Below are positions 57,469-64,000 of a stretch of DNA of 64,000 nt, piece by piece. The DNA comes from Iris pallida. Its lineage: Eukaryota; Streptophyta; Magnoliopsida; Asparagales; Iridaceae. The position numbers and the translations under genes are program-made. Position 1 is the stretch's first letter. The number at the start of each line of letters is the position of its first letter. Below the pieces are notes generated by a model. It did no database searches and was not told where the DNA came from. It was given only the letters and a program-made list of their open reading frames with translations. The stretch is taken from contig JANAVB010031417.1 in NCBI GenBank assembly GCA_029216955.1, forward strand, positions 21,938,094 through 22,002,093, read 5' to 3'.

Positions 57469-58580
57469 TGTTGGTATTTTATTCTATGTGTTGTGTGTGT
57501 TCACAACATTCTATTATTAAAAGATAGTCCCATATCGGAAAATCACACCAATATGTATCTCTATATTACTTATGAAGGAATAGAGAGATGCACATGGGTT
57601 GAGGCCCAATGGAGGGTGCCATGTGGGGGGATTTTACATAGAGGTGAGATAAGAAACCAACTTTTGGCCAAAATGAAAATAGATTGGAGCTAAGCCCCGA
57701 AGGGGCTTAGCGACTCGGACTCGGACTCGGACTCGGACTCGGACTCGAGCTCGGGCTCGGACTTGGGCTTGGGCTAATGGGCTTTTGAGGCTTAATGTGG
57801 CTTTTGATGGCACTTTGCACTTTGCTCGTCGCTAGGCGCATTGTGCGCTTTAGTTGCGCTCGTGCGCGAGCCTCTGCGCGGCCTGCGTGGCGTACGGGGC
57901 GTACTGAGCGTACGGGACGTACGGGTCGAGCGGGTCGAGTGGGCCGTTCAAATTATGTAACGTCCACGGGTCTTGTGGGCTCAGATCCGGAAATGACTCA
58001 GATCCAGAAAATTCGGATCTGGCATTAAACCAGGGCGTGCGTTCAGAATTTGAAAAGCCCATCTCGTGCCTATAATATCAGAAGCATCTCCTCTCTCAAA
58101 GTTACAGAAAATAATCAGAGAATTTCCAGAGAGAGAGAGAAGTGCTGCTGCTATTCCGAGGAGTCGTCGACTTTTTTGCCAGCGTTCTAAAGTTCTCTTC
58201 GAACTTGCTGGTTCCTGGAGGCTTGTCCGTAAGGCGGATATAGCTTTGAGCGCCGGTGATCTTTTACCCCAGCAGGCTTTCTTCTTCCTCTGTTGCCTTC
58301 GAGAATACCGTCGCTTCTCTTTAGAAGTTATACGGTTCTGTTGCCTTCGAGAATACCGTCGCTTCTCTTTAGAAGTTATACGGTTCTGTTGCCTTCGAGA
58401 ATACCGTCGCTTCTCTTTAGAAGTCATACGGTTCTGTTGCCTTCGAGAAATATTACGAAATCTTTTTAGATTCCCGTAATACAACATCACCTTCTTTAAG
58501 GTGTTGTTGCTGGAAACATTGTCTTTACAATAGTTTCTGAATTCGTGGTTTTCCATCGATTGTTCGCCAAGGGACTAACA
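57469..58580 (+). repeat. Copia-3 3' LTR
   Basis: Aligns with the 5' LTR throughout, including hairpin, hexamer array and 48-bp repeats, with a small number of substitutions and unit-number changes. It is preceded by a short purine stretch, GTGGAGGA. Confidence 0.95.
57689..57711 (+). other. Perfect hairpin in the Copia-3 3' LTR
   Basis: Identical to 51579-51601: ten-base arms GCTAAGCCCC/GGGGCTTAGC with loop GAA. Confidence 0.85.
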
Positions 58581-58671
58581 ACTTTTGAATAAAATTTTGT
58601 CATTCCTATGTGGCAACAACTTTTTTCCAAAGTCACAATAGGTTTGGAGATGCTCTTAGACCCCTCGAAGA

Positions 58672-59019
58672 CCTGGTTAGCGATTATCGGAATAAAATTC
58701 GTATTATACGCAAATTTTTTCGTATATTTCAGAAACGTTTAATACTTGCATACTTTTAAAAGTTTCGAATCAGTACGTAAATTAAGCATGCAAAATTTTA
58801 AATATGTTCCGTATAAATTATTGAAATTAAATTTTGGCACAAAAAACGTGGTAAAAATTTGCTTAATGAACTAAATTTGACAGTATATTTAAAATGTGAA
58901 GTTGATATACTCAATATTTTATTTTTAAATATTTGACCGAAATTTTGAACGTAATTGAGTCGATTTGTACTCGTACTTTATTTTCGGAATTTTTTCCGTT
59001 TGCTGAATTGCTAACAAGG
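58672..59019. mobile_element. hAT-type MITE, family CCTTGTTAGC, copy 2 (348 bp)
   Basis: The ends CCTGGTTAGCGATT and AATTGCTAACAAGG are inverted. The duplication is CTCGAAGA at 58664-58671 and CTCCAAGA at 59020-59027, one mismatch. It is in opposite orientation to the copy in the DUF547 intron and lies 16 bases from the MITE that holds Copia-3. Confidence 0.88.
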
Positions 59020-59027
59020 CTCCAAGA

Positions 59028-60013
59028 TTAGAAGCGGCCACCATCCTATGCCGGAAGCTGGTTTGCATTGTATTAGCATACAAATCAAGATAAACAGCAA
59101 AATTTCACTCACTTAATGCTGAAACAAAAGAAGGAAAGATTTATGACACCAACAAAATCTGTGGTCGCCACCACAGATAGTCGAGTAAGGTAGAAAAAGA
59201 GTGGACGTGGGTTTGAATTCTAAGTCTGGACAATAATAATGAAAGGCCAGAGATCTTGAGGCTAGTGTGATGATCATACAAGTCTTATCTCAGAAAAAAA
59301 AAAAAATGATCCATGCAATTAATCACTCTGTTCAAGTAACACAACTTATAAGCAAGAATCCCAAGCTTTTTGCTTCACTACTAAAGCAACCAGGTAGCAT
59401 TCTCACATAACAGTTATTAGCTATTTATGTTAGTTTGTCGTTGGTAGGGGGTATGGGTCAACTCCCTCCAGTAGGGATATATGGAACATATCCCTTCTAT
59501 TTTTTTGTTGATATCTCCCACCCCATATACTCGGTGGAGAAAACTTTGATACCGAACAAGATATCAAAGTTTAAATTATATGATAAGTGGACCCTCCTTA
59601 TTTTGTAAAATGTGTGGATATAAAGTTTAAGAATAGATCTACCTGTCATACAAATGAGATATCAAAATTTTGATACCTGCTTCTTTATTAAAGTTTGTTC
59701 TCATTAATAACGACAAAAGCCATCAATAATCATCATCATCATCATCAATGATTTAAGAAAAATTACATATACTGACGATTTATGAATCCACAAGTAGCTT
59801 TTATATCTGTCTTCGTACCTGATAATTTTGACCCAAAAAATTATCAGGTACATATATATAAAGGCCATCTCCGATGGAGATTTCTAAAATTGAGTTTATA
59901 TCCTACTTGGCATTATACTTTAACAATTGTAAGTACATACACAAAAAAATATTTTCAAATGTTTCTCCATTTCTATCTTAAATGACAAAATAATAGTAAT
60001 TAATTTAATGCGA
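59028..60013. other. Intergenic, no gene seen
   Basis: AT-rich DNA with an (ATC)n run at about 59726-59746. A 67-residue frame at 59782-59985 has no family resemblance. Confidence 0.45.
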
Positions 60014-60583
60014 GGCTGCTTGGATTGAGGGGAAAAAAATAAGCAGAGTTAAGTGGGGTTAAGTGAAGAAAAGTTAAGTGAGGGAGAGTAGGGTCAATAC
60101 ATATAACATTGCTTGAATTTTAGGAAAGAGTTAGGTGTGGTGTGTTTAATATATAACACTTGCTTAGATTGGAGATTCTAAGTGAGAGTAGGATTAATAA
60201 AAATACAATAGTTACCAAAAATATTTTTATTACATATGTTATAAAATTAAATTTTGATTGGAATTTTAGCTAGAGTTTGTCAAAATATCTTCACAAATAA
60301 GGAAGCTACGGAGCAGCATGTTGAAAGCAAAAAAAATAAATAATATAAAAAAAAAATGATAATTTATAGGACAAATAAGAGATGTTTATAATTTTTTAAA
60401 AAATCCTTCACTCCCTCTCGTTAATCCTCCGATTTAGAGGGTTAAAAAAATAGACAAAATAGGGTTAAACAAATCTTCACTTAACCTTCTATAACCTTCT
60501 CTTCTAAACTCTCACTCTCAAATCAAGCATGATTTTTATTCTCCTCACTTAACTTTCCTTTAACCCTCAATCCAAGCAGGCCC
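60014..60583. mobile_element. Tourist-like MITE, family GTCTG(C/T)TTGGATTGA, copy 2
   Basis: The ends GGCTGCTTGGATTGAGGGG and CCCTCAATCCAAGCAGGCCC are inverted. Internal blocks (AAGCAGAGTTAAGTGGGGTT, GTAGGGTCAATACATA) match the reverse complement of the copy at 14995-15501. The flanks are CGA on both sides rather than TTA/TAA, so the target duplication is unusual or the edges are slightly misplaced. Confidence 0.7.
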
Positions 60584-61934
60584 CGAGAGTTTCTACATGT
60601 AAAAACCCTCATATAAAACTTTCATTCTACATTAATTACCGCAACATAGGATGGAAATTGAAATGGAAATCATGGTTGGAAGAATTTTTTTTTCTTTTTC
60701 TAAAACGGATTTCTACCATTGAAATAGGGGAGATAGAAACCCCCATTGGAGATGGCCTAACAATGTTGTTTGTTGTTCTTGTACTCATGTTCAGGATACA
60801 AGGGGGGGAAAAAAATCTAGGTTTGAAACTTTCCAATCGGACATGTTATTACTTAAATTCTTAGCTGGTATAAATTTAGGATCTAAACACTCATTAGTTT
60901 AATTTTATAAACAAGACGTGACATTGGAGTATTGTATCGTGCTAACGTATTGTTTGGGAATGAGGAAAAATAGAAGAAAATAAAAAATTGAGAAAAAAAA
61001 ACAAAAAACAAAAGTATGGTGTTTGGAAAGGTAAAAAAAAATGGTTTGGTGGAATTTGAGAGGAAAATCACGTAGGTTCTACTAAAAATTTACTCAAAAA
61101 AAGTATACAGATGAGTGAATTTTGGAATACTTTATCCAGCTACTCTAAAAAATGTCAGTATAAAATAAAGCACTATTTTTATTTGACAATTATTATTGAA
61201 GTTTTCAAAAAAGTCAAAAACTAAAAAATAATTATATCTTTATTCCTCAAACATACACAAATCTATTTTTGCAATTTTTTTTTTTTCTACATCCAAAGAA
61301 AACACCTTTATTTGACTTTAATCCATTTACTTCACCTAAAAATCTTATTTTCCTTCCTAAAAATGTTTCCAAACACACGCCTCAGACCAAAAACTAGTAT
61401 ATCTCAATTTTTTGGGAGGATATTTTAGCATGTCCTCGTTCAAAATATAAAAACTAGTATATCTTCACTATTTTAAAAAACTAGGAAATGTCTCCATATT
61501 TTGTAATTCAGCCAAAATTTAGGTTAAAAATGGGGGTATATGTTAAAAAAAATTGTTCCGTACAAAGGAATGGAAATATTTGTTTTTTTTTAAAATGGAA
61601 GTATATACTAGTTTTTATATATGAATGGGAGTATTTGTTAAAATATCCTCTCTTTTTTTTCTTTCTATGTTATTTTTGCTATTTGATTTACTGTTGTGTA
61701 GTAGTTTGGACCAAACCTAATAAAGTTTCTGTTGTTTTTGCTTATTTGATCCACTATTGTGTAAAAGTTTGTGCTTTGATTGTTAACTTGCACATGAGAG
61801 TGTGTTGTCTAAGCTTGGTACACATGATGAAACGTGTTCCACGCTGAAGCATTAAAAACGAAGTATCATCTGTCGTAGCTACTCCCTCTCTCTCTCTCAT
61901 TCTCACATCGCTCAACACAATCTAGTTATTGGCC
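60584..61934. other. Intergenic, one possible decayed MITE, no gene seen
   Basis: CGTATTGTTTGGGAA at 60946 and, in reverse, CGTGTGTTTGGAAAC at 61366-61380 may be the ends of a decayed MITE. A 119-residue AT-rich frame at 61488-61847 is not convincing. A (TC)n run at about 61882-61898 precedes the exon candidate. Confidence 0.35.
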
Positions 61935-62055
61935 ATGGCTCTAACGAGCGAGCTGGCGGTGGTGCTGGCACTTCCCTCCGTCAGCCAGTCCAGACCCAAC
62001 TTCCGGTCCAACTGTAGCAGCAAATTGGCAACTGGCTCCTTCAAATCGATTCCAG
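61935..62055 (+). CDS. Candidate first exon of a nuclear gene (transit-peptide-like N-terminus)
   Basis: The ATG at 61935 (context GGCCATGGC) opens MALTSELAVVLALPSVSQSR and continues PNFRSNCSSKLATGSFKSIP to a GTTAGA donor at 62056. It is GC-rich, Ser/Arg-rich and acid-poor, like a plastid transit peptide. A TC-rich leader lies before it. No following exon could be joined with confidence: downstream are an rRNA fragment and a LINE tail. It may be a real gene disrupted by insertions, a gene continuing past the window, or a captured fragment. The protein family is not recognised. Confidence 0.35.
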
Positions 62056-62482
62056 GTTAGATTCTTTGTCCATCTGTAGTAGCCAAATATTGCACAAGAC
62101 CTGTTCGTCAAAATGACGCACAGAGGAAGTTCGGTTATAGCCCATTTCTAATGCATCTGCGCAATTCTGAACCAACCCAATTCATTACCGCTCTGAAATG
62201 TTACGGCAAAAAAAAAAATGCAGCCTCGGCCAGGATGACTTGCGAAGAGTTTGCTCGAGATGGGTTTAGTTTAGTGCACTGGTAAGGACACCACGGTTTG
62301 CGTGTCCTGAGTGTAATCTGGGATCTCACTGTCGTGTCTAATACGTGTCCATTGTCCAACACGACCCAACTTTGGGAGTGCCCGTCCGTTTGTGGATTGG
62401 AACAACAGTTCTCCTTCCTTAGATTGTGTGATGAACACACAGAAGAAGGGTGGGGTAATCCCTGATGCTCGATCAGGGGCCC

Positions 62483-62577
62483 TCCGCCTGGGAAGTATGG
62501 TTGCAGGACCGAAACTCAAAAAGGAATTGATGGGAGCATGCACAAGCGGTGGAGCTCGTGGTTTAATTCAATGCAAC
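62483..62577 (+). pseudogene. 16S-type rRNA fragment, probably mitochondrial rrn18 (nuclear copy)
   Basis: The 95 bases include CCGCCTGGGAAGTA, GACCGAAACTCAAA, AAGGAATTGATGGGAGC, GCACAAGCGGTGGAGC and GTGGTTTAATTCAATGCAAC. These are the most conserved stretch of bacterial-type small-subunit rRNA (around the universal 900-960 region). GACCGAAACTCAAA fits plant mitochondrial 18S better than plastid 16S, whose version reads GAATGAAACTCAAA. Several changes (GATGGGAGCATGC for GACGGGGGCCTGC) and an extra A show decay. The flanks are not rRNA, so this is a short organelle-derived insertion in nuclear DNA. Confidence 0.8.
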
Positions 62578-62889
62578 AAATTAGATTGAGAACAACATAA
62601 AATTTTTGCAAAGTTTTAGGGTAGAGAAAGTAGAGACCTTACGAAGAAGGGATTGTATATAGCCCTCAGTGAATAACCTTGGGCTGCTTGCTTGCTTATC
62701 AAGTTAGGTTTCAAAAGTCGGCGGGATAGATATGAATCTCCTGCAGATCTTATGATAATGCTCCATGGGATTATCCCTGCTTTGTATATATGAGAGTTCA
62801 GGTCTGGGACGAACTTAGATCCGTACCTTTAGTGGAAACTAGCAGGCTCGTGCCTGGGCCTCGGTGTGTGTGTACCTATAGTGGAAACT
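62578..62889. other. Unassigned, small direct repeat
   Basis: GTACCTTTAGTGGAAACTAG at 62824 and GTACCTATAGTGGAAACTAG at 62871 are a short direct repeat next to the LINE tail. Nothing else was recognised. Confidence 0.4.
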
Positions 62890-63088
62890 AGCAGATTGAG
62901 ACTTGCAGCGTCTGTTTGGTATGTGTGGCGAGAACGGAATCGACGTATCTTCGAGGGGATTTCTACTCCCCCAATGGGTTTTTGCACAACATTGACTTCG
63001 ATGTAACTGCTATGTCGCCCCCATTAGGGGCAAGAGGAATTGTATGCTGTACTTTATGATGGATGAATAAAATTTACCTAGTTTCCAA
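62890..63088 (+). pseudogene. LINE (non-LTR retrotransposon) 3' tail remnant
   Basis: From 62890 the frame reads SRLRLAASVWYVWRERNRRI then FEGISTPPMGF to a stop at 63004. The motif (A/S)VW..W(R/K)ERN(R/N)R(I/R)F is the usual C-terminal end of plant L1-type ORF2 or its reverse-transcriptase-associated zinc region. The following sequence (TGTATGCTGTACTTTATGAT, then ATGAATAAAATTTACC) resembles a LINE 3' end and runs into a TA repeat. The upstream RT is absent, as in 5'-truncated LINE copies. Confidence 0.6.
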
Positions 63089-63134
63089 TATATATATATA
63101 TATATATATATATCTATATTTATATATATATATG
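63089..63134. repeat. (TA)n microsatellite
   Basis: TA repeats with one interruption directly after the LINE tail, possibly grown from its 3' end. Confidence 0.9.
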
Positions 63135-63791
63135 GAAATGGAAATGGAAACAAACAAAACGAGTTTTACTTTAGTTTTAGTAACTGTGTTGTGCTTGAAC
63201 TTTGATGACAGACGGCTCAAATTTCTTTTGGTATAATGAAAGAAAACCAATAAAAATTGAAAAAAAGGGGTCAACTTCAATTGACCTAGATGGACTGATC
63301 AAATGGTCATCCCCCCACCTGGCGAGTAGCAGTTGGTCTGACTGCTAAAATGGTCCAAACTCCAAAGTGGCGACTGAACGCCTACTGCTGCTGTCCAACT
63401 GGTTGGATTTTTCAGTGGAGGGTTATATTAGGTGTTTAACTACTATTTGGACCGTACAGTCTGAACTGGTTATTGGAACATTGGAGTGGGTCTGCTCTGT
63501 GTAGACATCTCCTAGATACCCCTGATTACGTCTTGAACACGTGCCATGGTTTACGTCTTGAACACGTGCCATGGTGGTTGGCTCTAAATAACAACACGTG
63601 CGTGTTTAGTATGTACCAAAATGTTACACCACTTTTCTTTTCCTCTTTCTTTCGAGTATTAGGGAGAGTTATATTAAGTGTTTAACTACTAGGGTCCTGT
63701 GCCCTATGCGAACCGAGGCTATGCCCACAATCTGTAGACTAAGACCATCTGGTCATGATAGACTCATTCAAATTATGATCCAAAGTACAAA
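63135..63791. other. Intergenic, short direct repeat, no gene seen
   Basis: TTACGTCTTGAACACGTGCC is directly repeated at about 63527 and 63552. No domain or element was recognised. Confidence 0.4.
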
Positions 63792-64000
63792 TGTAACATC
63801 CCATTCCAAAAGAGGGGTAAAAATTAGAGGAAATAATCCTTGAATGCAAGATTTTGGTTGAAATATCATTGGTTTATGTCTAACATCCTCTTTCAGCATA
63901 TTTTCATGTTGAACACGTCCTAATCATCTTGCCCGGTTGACAAATGCATAGCTTTTAGAACATCATTGAGGTATCTTAAGCACAATTTGCACCAATATTC
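63792..64000 (+). repeat. Possible start of an LTR running out of the window
   Basis: TGTAACATCCCATTCC resembles the 5' end of many plant gypsy LTRs (TGTAACA(T/C)CCC). The partner LTR and duplication are outside, so this is a weak call. Confidence 0.2.

Larger units (their letters stand above)
51358..58580 (+). mobile_element. Copia-3: Ty1/copia LTR retrotransposon, plus strand, inactivated
   Basis: The LTRs are 51358-52473 (1116 bp) and 57469-58580 (1112 bp), TGTTGG...CTAACA, nearly identical, with a perfect 5-bp duplication ACTTT at 51353-51357 and 58581-58585. The order gag, zinc knuckle, protease, integrase, RT, RNase H gives Ty1/copia. Small indels break the frame in gag, integrase and RNase H. 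A 1.07-kb untranslated region with repeats separates RNase H from the 3' LTR. The usual TGGTATCAGAGC is not seen after the 5' LTR; AATCTCAAAGC follows instead. Confidence 0.95.
50980..58655. mobile_element. PIF/Harbinger-type MITE, family GAGCATCTCC, copy 3, split by Copia-3
   Basis: The ends GAGCATCTCCAACCCTATTG and ATAGGTTTGGAGATGCTC are flanked by TTA at 50977-50979 and 58656-58658. The MITE's own 448 bases are 50980-51357 plus 58586-58655. Joined, they match the reverse complement of the copy at 37607-38055 across the breakpoint. Confidence 0.93.

Noticed and set aside
61488..61847. 119-residue hydrophobic open frame, considered as a membrane protein gene
   Set aside because: It is very AT-rich, Phe/Tyr/Lys-rich by composition, crosses homopolymers, and has no family motif or gene context.
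1..64000. tRNA genes or complete rRNA genes
   Set aside because: Apart from tRNA-complementary primer sites and the short rRNA fragment at 62483, no cloverleaf or longer rRNA was recognised by eye; a tRNA scan would be decisive.

Overview
This window is nuclear DNA from a flowering plant. The evidence is a ten-exon GT-AG spliced gene of a plant-specific family, Ty1/copia retrotransposons primed by initiator-Met tRNA, Tourist-like and hAT-type MITEs, and AT microsatellites. The one intronless gene is very C-rich at its 5' end, which is common in monocots and some magnoliids, but the sequence does not fix the lineage. No bacterial or viral gene organisation is present. Most of the long open frames are chance products of low-complexity or repeat DNA.

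Only two genes look intact. (1) 5255..6598 (+) encodes a 447-residue intronless HARBI1/ALP1-like protein, a domesticated PIF/Harbinger transposase whose first catalytic Asp is replaced by Ala. (2) 26115..29565 (-) encodes a 534-residue MIP1-type leucine-zipper plus DUF547 protein; all ten exons join in phase. A possible first exon of a third gene lies at 61935..62055 (+), with a transit-peptide-like N-terminus.

The rest is mostly nested mobile DNA. 1-4.1 kb is LTR-like non-coding repeat. 4.1-4.76 kb and 9.74-11.05 kb are two copies of an element carrying palindromic GGACTGCC...GGCAGTCC units. 12.1-12.7 kb is a hAT element with a perfect 8-bp target duplication. 14.4-24.4 kb holds a MITE, a second MITE, and a third MITE abutting it and split by a copia element (Copia-1, minus strand, 15640..24189). 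Copia-1 is itself split by a 2966-bp TGTCAC...GTGACA element. 25.4-41.6 kb has the DUF547 gene, many MITEs and a decayed Ty3/gypsy reverse transcriptase fragment. 41.8-50.4 kb is Copia-2 (plus strand, 122-bp LTRs). Its 5' LTR is split by a 1.6-kb hAT element, its gag region is replaced by an inverted piece of its own RT, and its pol is split by a second TGTCAC element (2695 bp). 51.0-58.7 kb is Copia-3 (plus strand, about 1.1-kb LTRs) inserted in a MITE. 58.7-64 kb has further MITEs, a short mitochondrial-type 16S rRNA fragment and a LINE tail.

The three copia elements are dead through frameshifts, stops and insertions, yet keep exact 5-bp target duplications or near-exact boundaries, so the order of insertion can be read. 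The most unusual points are: two TGTCAC elements sitting in the same integrase-RT linker of two unrelated copia elements in the same orientation; the inverted LTR-PBS/RT segment inside Copia-2; the extra polypurine-derived bases at the outer edge of Copia-1; and the catalytically broken Harbinger-type host gene among many Harbinger-type MITEs.
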